From: Argopecten irradians
Lineage: Eukaryota > Mollusca > Bivalvia > Pectinida > Pectinidae
DNA: 64,000 nucleotides
Direction: 5' to 3'
NCBI RefSeq assembly: GCF_041381155.1
Contig: NC_091146.1
Span: 34,571,328-34,635,327 of the forward strand
The notes below the pieces were generated by a model. That model ran no database searches. It worked only from the letters and a program-made list of their open reading frames with translations, and had not been told where the DNA came from. Numbering within the stretch: the stretch's first letter is position 1; every line of letters starts with the position of its first letter. A program made the position numbers and the translations under genes. Below, piece after piece: positions 41,201 to 53,200 of this stretch.

Positions 41201-44200
41201 GTACGAATGGTTTCCGGAGCATAACTCTAAAACCAGTAGATATATTACCACGAAACTTCATACACACATTGGTCTTATGGTCTGGTAGTGACTTTTGCTA
41301 TTTTTAGGTTTTCAATTTTTGCATTTTTTCCGTAACCATGGAAACATTGCTGAAAATATCATATTTTTGTACCAGGTTCGTTTCCGGAGCACAACTCTAA
41401 AACCAGCAGAGATATTTCCATGAAACTTCATAGACACATTGTTCTTATGGTATAGTAGTGCCTTTTGCTATTTTAAGGTTTTCACTTTTTGTACTTTTTT
41501 CTGTAACCATAGAAACATTGCTGAAAATATCATATTTTTGTAGCAGGTTCATTTCAGGAGCATAACTCTAAAACCAGCGGAGATATTTCCACGAAACTTC
41601 ATAGACACATTCTTTTTATGGTCTAGTAGTACCTTTTGCTATTTTTAGGTTTTCATTTTTTGCACTTTTTCCGTTACCATGGAAACATTGCTGAAAATAT
41701 CATGGTAAATGGTAAATGTTACTTTGCAAAACTCCACCCATCTTTGTGTATATAGTCTAATATAAATGTCAAGGCTGTATACCTGATTCAACAATTGCAG
41801 CCCCGCACTACTTGAATTATACTCCATCTTTCTTTAGCTCAACTTCCTTTTTCCTGTTTTTTTTTCCTACACATAAGTCTTCACAATCAAACTTACTTCA
41901 GCTTTGATATCTCCATTGGCGGGGGATCTGAATGACTATGTCCTTGTTTCATATATTATTTTTTGTTTTAATTAGACACATACATACATGATTAAACACC
42001 AATTATTGTTTAAATGACGAGTATCGTTTATGTTCCGTCGGCGGTGGAGAATCTTTAAAATGATTTTTGTTTAGGAAAGATAGTTGGCCATTGAATTAAT
42101 GGGGTTATTTTGTCTTGTTCTAGATACGTGTGGCTGATAAGGTCCCTCCACAGATGGCCTGGCTTAACGCTCAGCACAAGGTAATCTACATTTGACCTTG
42201 ACCTTTCATTTCTGATGAGTGATGACCTTGAACTTCACCACTGGTTACAAAAATTAATAATCTACATTTGACCTTGACCTAGGTATTGATTATGACGTCA
42301 TGTGTTTGTTTTCATAGCATTTTACTTTAAAGAGAAAATGACCAGAGTTTTACTCACAAACTAATGACGTCACAATGGATACCTACATGCAAGGGAGGTT
42401 ACTCTGTAATATATTAGACAGAATACAGGTACCGAATACATAGTCACTGGATGTGTATAGTCAGTTATAATAGCTAGATCCAGCATACCTATCAACACTT
42501 TAGCTCGGAACTTGCGAATTGCATAATAATTAGCATATTTTAAATGAACTTTGTTAATACTTGACATCTATAATTTCCTGCTATATAGACTTTGGATTGC
42601 TATTTAGATTCAATGAAAAGTTTTAAATGTTTATGGGGGGCAAACTTTCTAGTGGATCATTTTGAAATATCCACTTGTTAATGATAAAAATTGGTTTAAT
42701 CATTTGATTTAAGTTGCTGATGATCTTTACCATCTGATATTAACAACAATTGACATAGAATTACTGTGTATTGTTGTTTTTTAACAGGAAGTGTTCGCCA
42801 ATCCCCTGGTTGAGTTCAAACATGCCAGCTTAATTAATCCTGGTACGTACACAATGACCATCTCAACATCAAACAAGTACAGTAACATGGAGTCTTTATA
42901 GGGACCATCTCAACATCAAACAAGTATAGTAACATGGAGTCTTTATAGGGGCCATCTCAATACCAAACGTAGTAAAATTAAGTCTTTATAGGGGGCATCT
43001 CCACACCAAAATGTAGTAACATGTGAAATAAGAGCACATTCAATGCAGACTCTGAAGCATAACTTGAATCCTACTGATTTTCAAGAAATTTCTTCTGATT
43101 TTATTTCTGGATATAAAATCTCATAATTAATGGGATGTGTAATACAAATATTTGTAGGGATAATCAGTACCCGTTCATACATTTTTTAGGGGTAATTGAC
43201 TAGATTTTAATGGGATATTACCCATGTACTCATCTTAACTGGAGCACTGGTCTGAATTTCACTAGTAGAAGGTTTTTTTTCGGCACTTCCAGTCCAAAAA
43301 TTTACCTGTGAAAATGACACTGGTGCAACCTTAATTTTTACCGTACATATTTTTAGTCCACCATCATCAGATGGGGCTGTTCAAATCGCCTTTCATCTGT
43401 GGTATGTTGTCTGTACATCTGTCCTTCCGCCCGTTGATAATTTTTTCATCGCTATTTCTCAGAAAGTCCTGAAGGGATCTTTTACAGATTTGATATGTAG
43501 GTACTCCTAGGGCCCTAGTTATGCATATTCGATTTTGACACTGATCGGTCAACAACATGGCTGCCACTGGAATTTGATAGTTAAAGTTTGTTACCACTGT
43601 TTCTCGCAGAGCACTGAAGGCCTCATTCTCAAATTTCATATGTATAGGTTTCACATAGGCCCTAGACTTGCTTTACACATTTTGGGACCGATCAGTCAAC
43701 AAGATGGCTACCCTAGGCCACCATCTTGGACTTTGATAGCCAAAGTTTGAAAAGCAGAGAAAAGTTCCCTCTTTCATTTTTCAGACATAGATTATTCTTT
43801 GGTGGGCACTAAGATCCCTCTGGGATCACTGGTTTATTTATAAAATCTTCTGCTATGATGAAATGAAATTAATCATCCACAGACTGTTCAACACACATCA
43901 CAGAGTTTACAATTAACAACTGGAAATAGATATTGTTATTTGTTTCAGCATCAGTGAAGAACGCTTTCACTGACCCTGAGGGTGATTTTGAATATGTCAT
44001 CAATTTGGCAGCAGAGACGAAATACGGACAGACGGATCCAGTAAGTCACTAAGTCTACAAATTATTTAGATTGACCATTGGTCATCTGTTAGTGACCCTA
44101 ACATGAACTAGGGCTGAATTGGTCATTCTATTACTAGCTCTACGGGTCATGGTGATTCAGCTATGACAGCTAGTGGTTACGGTTCACCAGCTGAGATCTC

Positions 44201-47200
44201 TTTAACTTAAGATTTTTCTCAAACTTTCGTAATGCTTTTCTATGGAGAATTTTAAGCCAAAAAAAAAATCCCTAAATTTAAGGAATTTTCATGAAACTGG
44301 GCCCCTACCAGTTACAATAATCACCATGAGATGTTTCCTAAGCCAGACATGTTAACCTTTGGTGACCAAAAAGTGGTAGATTTTTTGACTCCAAAGCGGT
44401 AGCATTTTTCGCGGCATTATTCGTGGCGCAGCATAGATATATAAATAATATTCAAATTATAACAAAAACATATTTTGTTAACAAATTTTGTTTTATCTTT
44501 GTCGCTCATTTAGTACTTTTGTTAATGTTAATTGAGGCTTACATTTCATTTAACATTTAGAAGAAAAATGACAATATATATATATTGAATACTTTTATTT
44601 GATTTATTTCAATGCTTTTATTCATTTTTTTTTTCTGTATTACATACTGGAATCATTTTATTTTGATTTAATTTAAAAACATATTTATATTTTAAAAAAA
44701 GTAATAGTGAAATCCTGAAATTTTATACCAATCGGGCTCCTCTATTAGAACCACCCCATTCCATAATGGCGGGCATTACCATTGCAATGTTTGTGACTTC
44801 CATGGAACACTATAAGGCTATTTTACATTAAAAACGTGAGTAAATCATTTCAGTTATAAGTAGTGTTTGGTTTTGAAATAATACTTACTAGTTGTAAGCA
44901 CAAAATTAAAATTATCTAAAGCTAGATGATTGTTGCCATACGGTACGTAATACACATTGTTAGCTAGACTAGCCTACACTCAGACATGTGAAGGTGAAAA
45001 AACCAAGCCAAGGTGGAAATAGCCCCAGGGGCCAGTTTCATGAACATTCCTTAATTTTTAGGAATTCCTTAACTTAAAGTTCTCCATAGGAAAGCATTAT
45101 GGAAGTAGAAAATCAACCTTAAGTTAACGAGCCTTCCTTAAAATCTGTAGTGGTTTCCTATGGAGAATTTTAAGTAATGAATTCCTTTAAGTTAAGGAAC
45201 GTTCATGAAACTGGGCCCAGGCTGCTAATTAGCACCAGTGGGTTTTGGTCAGGGAGATGTTTTGCAGAAATCGGAACATTTAGATATTAAAGCGGTAGGC
45301 GGAAAATCGGCCTCAAAAGCGATAGACTTCCGCGTGAATCGGTAGGGTTAACATGTCTGCCTAAGCAAGTGTACAAAAGTCACTATGAGTTGTTTCCTAA
45401 GCAAGAATACAAAAGTCACATTGAGTTGTCTCCCCTGCAGACTTGAATGTGACTATGAGTTGTCATCCCTGCAGACTTGAAAGTGACTATGAGTTATCTC
45501 CCCTGAAGACTTGAAAGTGACTATGAGTTATCTCCCCTGCAGACTTGAAAGTGACTATGAGTTATCTCCCCTGCAGACTTGAAAGTGACTATGAATTATC
45601 TCCCTTGCAGGTCTACCAGGAAGGCATCATAAGATTGAGTATGAACTGTGCCCAGGAAGCCATGGTCCGCAAAGTGAAGCTATACATGGAATTCTCCAGT
45701 GGTCAGATGTACTCTACGGATAAGGTAGGTAAAAGTGTGATAGCAAGTGTGAGGGGAGTCGGGAGACAAAGTGAGGGAGGGGAGACAAAGTGAGGGAGGG
45801 GAGATAAAGTTAGGGAGGGAGGGGAGACAAAGTGAGGGAGAAAGCGGAGACAAAGTGAGGGATTGAGGGAAACAAAGTTAGAGAGGGATCGAGAGGAGAC
45901 AAGGTGAGGGAGGGGAAACCAATTGAAGGAGGGAGCAGATGCAAAGTGAGGGAGGGACGGGAGACAAATTCAGGATGGAAGGAGAGAGAAAGTGAGGGAG
46001 GGACAGGAGACAAAGTCAGGATGGAAGGAGAGAGAAAGTGAGGGAGGGACGGGAGACAAAGTCAGGATGGAAGGAGAGAAAAAGTGAGGGAGGGAGGGAA
46101 GGAGAGAGTGAGCAAGGGAGGAGAGACAAAGTGAGGGAGGGCTGGGAAGACAAGGTAAGGGAGTGGAGACAAAGTGAGGGAGGGAGGGGAGACAAAGTGA
46201 GGAAGGGAGGGGAGACAAAGTGAGGAAGGGAGGAGAGACGAAGTGAGGGAGGGGAGACAAAGTGAGTGAGGGAGCAGATACAAAGTGGGGAAAGGAGGGG
46301 AGACAAAGTGAGGAAGGGAGGGGAGACAAAGTGAGAAAGGGAGGGAAGACAAAGTGAGGAAAGGAGGGAAGACATTTATAAAGTGAGGAAGGGAGGGGAG
46401 ACAAAGTGAGGAAGGGAGGGAAGACATTTATAAAGTGAGGAAGGGATGGGAGACAAAGTGGGGAAGGGAGGGGAGACAAAGTGAGGAAGGGAGGGGAGAC
46501 AAAGTGAGGAAGGAAGGGGAGACAAAGTGAGGAAAGGAGGGAAGACATTTATAAAGTGAGGAAGGGAGGGGAGACAAAGTGAGGAAGGGAGGGAAGACAT
46601 TTATAAAGTGAGGAAGGGATGGGAGACAAAGTGGGAAAGGGAGGGGAGACAAAGTGAGGAAGGGAGGGGAGACAAAGTGAGGAAGGGAGGGGAGACAAAG
46701 TGAGGAAAGGAGGGGAGACAAAGTGAGGAAAGGAGGGAAGACATTTATAAAGTGAGGAAGGGAGGGGAGACAAAGTGAGGAAGGGAGGGAAGACATTTAT
46801 AAAGTGAGGAAGGGAGGGGAGACAAAGTGGGGAAGGGAGGGGAGACAAAGTGAGGAAGGGAGGGGAGACAAAGTGAGGAAGGGAGGCGAGACGAAGTGAG
46901 GAAGGGAGGGGAGACAAAGTGAGGAAAGGAGGGGAGACATTTATAAAGTGAGGAAGGGAGGGAAGACAAAGTGAGGAAGGGAGGGGAGACAAAGTGAGAA
47001 AAGGAGGGAAGATATTTATAAAGTGAGGAAGGGAGGGGATACAAAGTGAGGAAAGGAGGGAAGACATTTATAAAGTGAGGAAGGGAGGGGAGACAAAGTG
47101 AGGAAGGGAGGGAAGACATTTATAAAGTGAGGAAGGGAGGGGAGACAAAGTGGGGGAAGGGAGGGGAGACAAAGTGAGGAAGGGAGGCGAGACAAAGTGA

Positions 47201-50200
47201 GGAAGGGAGGGGGAGACAAAGTGAGGAAAGGAGGGGAGACATTTATAAAGTGAGGAAGGGAGGGAAGACAAAGTGAGGAAGGGAGGGGAGACAAAGTGAG
47301 AAAAGGAGGGAAGATATTTATAAAGTGAGAAAGGGAGGGGATACAAAGTGAGGAAGGGAGGGAAGACAAAGTGAGGAAGGGAGGCGAGACGAAGTGAGGA
47401 AAGGAGGGGAGGCATTTATAAAGTGAGGAAGGGAGGGAAGACAAAGTGAGGAAAGGAGGGGAGGCATTTATAAAGTGAGGAAGGGAGGGAAGTCAAAGTG
47501 AGGAAGGGAGGGGAGACAAAGTGAGGAAGGGAGGAGAGACAAAGTGAGGAAAGGAGGGGAGGCATTTATAAAGTGAGGAAGGGAGGGAAGACAAAGTGAG
47601 GAAGGGAGGGGAGACAAAGTGAGAAAAGGAGGGAAGATATTTATAAAGTGAGGAAGGGAGGGGATACAAAGTGAGGAAGGGAGGGAAGACAAAGTGAGGA
47701 AGGGAGGGGAGACAAAGTGAGGGAGGGAGGGGAGACAAAGTGAGGAAGGGAGGGAAGACAAAGTGAGGAAGGGAGGAGAGACAAAGTGAGGGAGAGCCAT
47801 GAGACAAAGTGAGGGATTGAGGGAAACAAAGTTAGAGAGGGAGGGGAAACTAATTGAGGAAGGAACAGATGCAAAATGAGTTAGGAAGGGGAGACAAAGT
47901 GAGGATGGAAGGAGAGACAAAGTGAGGGAGGGATCGAGGGGAGGCAAAGTGAGGGAGGGTGGAGATAAAGGGAGGGAGGGAGGGAGGGAGGGGAGACAAA
48001 TTGAGGGAGAGAGGGGAGACAAAGTGAGGAAGTAAGAGAAGACAAATGGAAGGCAGACAAATTGAGAGAGTGAGGAAGGGAAAATAGGGGAGAAAGAAAT
48101 GTAGAAAGGGGAGACAAAGTGGGTGACAATTCTACTGATTGATATTAGATATGTAAATGGATTTGGGACACAGGGCAGGTGAAAGGTAGCGATGGGTCAA
48201 AGGGAGTGAGAGAGAGGGGAACAAGGCTGTCGATAGGGAGGAAGTGAGGAAAAAAGGAGAGAATGAGGAAAGGGAAGAAGTGACTACTATACTATGCTAA
48301 TAGGATAAATCATGGGTATAATAATACAGGGTGAGAGAGAGACAAGAGAAATGGAGAGGGAAGATGTGAATAGGTGCTACCTCTGATAGAAGAGGGAGGA
48401 TACAAGGAAAGAGGGGAGAAAAGAAAGAATAAAGAAGGGATAGAGAGAAGGAAGAAAAGGGAGATGGAAAAGAATTAAAGATAAGGGAAATGGTTAAGAT
48501 CAGGAAATAGAAGGGGTAGAATAATTGACATGGGTTTGGAAATTAGATAGGAGAAAAGAAAGAAAATAAAGAAGGGATAGAGAGAAAGAATAAAAGGGAG
48601 ATGGAAAAGAATTAAAGATAAGGGAAATGGTTAAGATCAGGAAATAGAAGGGGTAGAATAATTGACATGGGTTTGGAAATTAGATAGGAGAAAAGAAAGA
48701 AAATAAAGAAGGGATAGAGAGAAAGAATAAAAGGGAGATGGAAAAGAATTAAAGATAAGGGAAATGGTTAAGATCAGGAAATAGAAGGGGTAGAATAATT
48801 GACATGGGTTTGGAAATTAGATAGGAGAAAAGAAAGAAAATAAAGAAGGGATAGAGAGAAAGAATAAAAGGGAGATGGAAAAGAATTAAAGATAAGGGAA
48901 AGGGTTAAGATCAGGAAATAGAAGGGGTAGAATAATTGACATGGGTTTGGAAATTAGATAGGAGAAAAGAAAGAAAATAAAGAAGGGATAGAGAGAAAGA
49001 ATAAAAGGGAGATGGAAAAAAAACAAAATAGGGGAAAGGGTTAATATAAGGAGATATAAGAGATAGAACATATGAGATGGTAAGACATTTATTATAGTTG
49101 TAAGAAAAAAACACTTGACATGTGTAAGTTGAGTGTGATGTATTTTACAGGTAGATGCGGAGGTTACTGGAGTAAGTAGCTGAATCTCCTACAGTATGTT
49201 GTACAACTATATACCACTTATTTATAAATATATCACAACATTTTACTTATTGTTTCCTTAGATCAAAAAAGTGTTTTTTAGGTTTTGATTAATTTTTTTC
49301 CCTATCATTAATTTTGTTTTGTTAAACACTTTTCGCTTCTTTTTTCTTTATTTTTTGAGGACATTGATTTCCTAGGAGTTTTCAGAATAAAAGTCAAGGT
49401 TGTTTTGCCAAAGGTCAAGGTCAAATGTTCTTCTAATTTACTATGAGTTTTCAGAATAAAAGTCAAGGTTGTTTTGCTAAAGGTCAAGGTCAAATGTTCT
49501 TTTAATTTACTATGAGTTTACAGAATAAAAGTCAAGGTATGATTTTGCCAAAAATGTCGTAAAATGACTTCCAACTCCAAGGATGGGCCAGTCCATTTTG
49601 GATTTATAGGGGTAATTGAAACCAAACATTTGTGTGTTTCTTTGTCCAGATCAGTTTTATTTTTTTTTTTTTTTTACTTTTCCAAACATTGAGTGTATTT
49701 GTATCGTTCTAGTATCATCAGTTTATTTTCTGTATATATATGTATTGTTGCATGATCCCTGAGTAACATAATTTGTTTTTAATTAATATGTATATTTCAG
49801 TCCAGAGTAGATACCGTATTCGCTGTAATTAGCGCTCCTCTCCCTTGAAGTACCCCGCCCCTTTTTTTGGAGAAGGAGTTGAAGTTGTATCAACGCTCAT
49901 ATTTCATAGATTTAACAATGTTTAATTACAACATGTGATGCCTCAAACATTAGCATAGTATCCCATATTACATGAACTTGCGAGTCTTTTAGTTTTACAT
50001 GTGAATCACGACATAATAATGTGTCTCAAAGGTTAAAAGGCATAAACATGTTTACTGAACCAGATAATGTGTCATGAGTACAGAAAGACTTAAAATATGG
50101 CTGATATTTTTCGTCCACAACATTTTAAAGTTTCCCTAATAAGTGCCACATTTGTTAAAATTTTTAAATGCCTTGGGCGTTAATTATGGCAAATACAGGA

Positions 50201-53200
50201 TAATGTTCTTCAAGACAGACTGAATAGATTTGATAGTTTCCTGTACTTTGACTTAATAAATGCATAACTAAGTTACATAATTAAGCAAAATAGAATTGCT
50301 TAATTTTTAAATGATTAATCACTTTAACAGAAGCTGAATATTGAATCATTATTTACTCACTTTTACATACTATATTTATCATATACATTTCTAAAACTCA
50401 TTTAAGCAAAATTAGAATTCAATTTATTTTAATTAGTATCCACTAAACAGGGTATGGGATGTAACCTAATTAATGCTAATTACAAATTAAGATATTTTTA
50501 GAATTGGCTGACTTTATTTACTTTTAATTTCAGAAATTCAGATCAAAGTTTGAGTTATCTCCCCTTAGTGTTACAGACATGTTATTTCAAGTATCGTATT
50601 CAACCTGTTCTGTCTCAAAAAATCAGAAAGTTCCTTGAACTGTTTCCAACCTTTATTACAGATCCACATAAAGTGGTGTATAGTGGCTTATAGTGGAGTA
50701 TAGTAAAACCTGAAATACAAACAAGTAAATATTGTTACTTAATGATCTCTGACTTCTGTAATCATTCACTCTTACAGATACAAGTATTAATCCTAAGGAT
50801 TAAACTTATTATATAAGTGCTAATTTCACAAACACCTTATAAAGTTGTAATAACTATTGCACAAATAAACACTATTCTGGACTAGATCACACTTACACGA
50901 TGAATTAGTCAATGTAATATTTCAAGAGAAATATTAAAAGTGTACTTGTTAACTCTACAGTAAATATGCAGATACAGGTATTTAATAACTTGATATTTGG
51001 TACATACTATCTCTGAGTATCAAGATGGGATTTCCTTATCATTATAGGATATAACAATTAAATCCTTTAATATTATGATTTGACACATGAAAATAAGAAA
51101 AAACTGTAATTCACATAATAAACCTCTCTACAACGACAACCTGCATACAACGACAACCTGTCTACATCGAAAACCTGCATACATCGATCATTGCCTATAC
51201 GAGGTTTTCTATTTTGCATACCGACTAACAATGATTAAACCATGTGCACTAGTAATTCACATTTAGCTAGGGCATACATGTTATACATGGCTATCTACCA
51301 CTAAGATACAAAATAATATCGTAAAGACTGATAGGTATTGCTTTATAAACAGCAATAATAAAACAACATCACTCAAAAACATGTCAGAGAATCAAATTGA
51401 CAAACTGCACGATTTCCGGTGAAATCAAAACATCGCTTCATGTGCATTTATACAAAAAAATACCAAATACATGGTACGCACATAGCTTCATCACAATTTT
51501 AAATTGTCACACATGAAATAATTAATGCATTTAACATTAAACTATACACTTACAACGTGTGGGGCCACATAGTTGCTACATTTTTGCAGTTTTATCTCTC
51601 TCGAGACCATGCTTTCCTTGGGCGGAAATGACATACAGACAGGGGCAGGTAACTCTAATACCATACCTTGATTATTAAGTTATCAATCAAAGGGAGAGAA
51701 CTCCTGGTTCCATCACACAACCAAATAAGCGACCCTCCCCTTTTTTGAGGTGGGGGGCTGGTTATTCAAAGGCAAGGCTGGAAGAGTTCACTATGAGAAT
51801 TTCAGGGGTGTATGAATTAAATGGGCTTTCTTTTTTGGGTGAAGTTTAAAATATTTGTGGGTAGTAGCGGTTCCCCAACTAGAGATTGTTGTTAATCATG
51901 TTTATCAAACAGTTTAACTGGAGTAAATTATTTTAAAATTTTGAAAAGACAGTTATTTTATAATATTTTATTCTATTTATAGAAAGTTTGTTGAGAGGAC
52001 AATAAATGTTAAAATATTTTGTTCTATTTATAGGCACCTTGCCAAGAGGACAGTAAATCTTATAATAGCTTGTTCTATTTATGGAAATCATGTCGGGAGG
52101 ACAGTAAATGTTACATTATTTTGATCTATTTATAGAAACCTTGTCCAGAGGACAATATACAGTTGTATCATGCCTTTTCAGTCAACAGTCAAAACTCTTT
52201 TCCTCAGTGTTGGGACCAAACTGATGATCTATGTCACAAGGCCGGAGCCCGAGGGAAACAGTTTATAGGGTTGGTCCCAACAACGAGGGAAATAGTTTTT
52301 GACTGTTGACTGAAAAGGCATGAAACAACTGTTTTGTTACCTGAACCGCAATCTTAAACTTATCACTGAGCTTCTGGTGAGAAAGACTTCCGTCAAAAGA
52401 ATACCGGTATTTGGGTCGATCCAGCGTTGGTGTTTATGATGTCAATGTTCCGCCCCGGCCAACAGTCAAACTATTGACCGGTCAATAGGCGAAATTACTT
52501 CATTTACATTTATATAGACAGCCAGGTAACAATAAATGTTATGATATTTTGTTCTAATTATAGAAACCTTGCAGAGAGGATATTAAATGATATGACATTT
52601 TATTCTATTTATAGAAGCCATGTCGAGAGGACAATAAATGTGAGCCGTGGACACATTTAGCCAGACATAAGTTAGATGTGGAACGCCAATTAGAGGACCT
52701 TAAAGATCTCAACTACGTCATAGTGAGACCAGCTATAGTATACGGCCCCGGGGACAGGCAGGGTCTCAGTAAGTATCAGCCCCCAGATGGGGACAGGCTG
52801 GGTCTCAGTAAGTATCAGCCCCGGGGTAGGGACAGGCAGGGACTCAGTAAAAATCAGCCCTGAGGTGGGGACAGGCAGAGACTCAGTAAGACTAGTGTCA
52901 ATCTTGGGGTGGGGACAGGCAGGGACTCAGTAAGTATCAGCCCTGGGGTGGGGACAGGCAGGGTCTCAGTAAGACTAGTATCAACATTGGGGTGGGGACA
53001 GACAGGGACTCAGTAAGTATCAGCCCTGGGGTGGGGACAGGCAGGGTCTCAGTAAGACTAGTGTCAACCTTGGGAAGGGGACAGACAGGGGTTCAGTAAG
53101 TATCATTCCTTGGGTGGCGAAAAGCAGTAAAACATTTGACTCCAAAATGTGAACTGACTTTATTGTTTGAAACAATAAATGTTTTTTGTATTTGTTGGTT

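Noticed and set aside
43367..43654. 95-codon minus-strand frame
   Set aside because: Lies within a short pearl-like element and matches no recognised protein.
45810..48129. Long minus-strand frames rich in Ser/Leu/Pro (SPLPSSLCLPSLPHF)
   Set aside because: Product of the 23-bp purine array read on the other strand. No splice context, and many overlapping frames with the same content.
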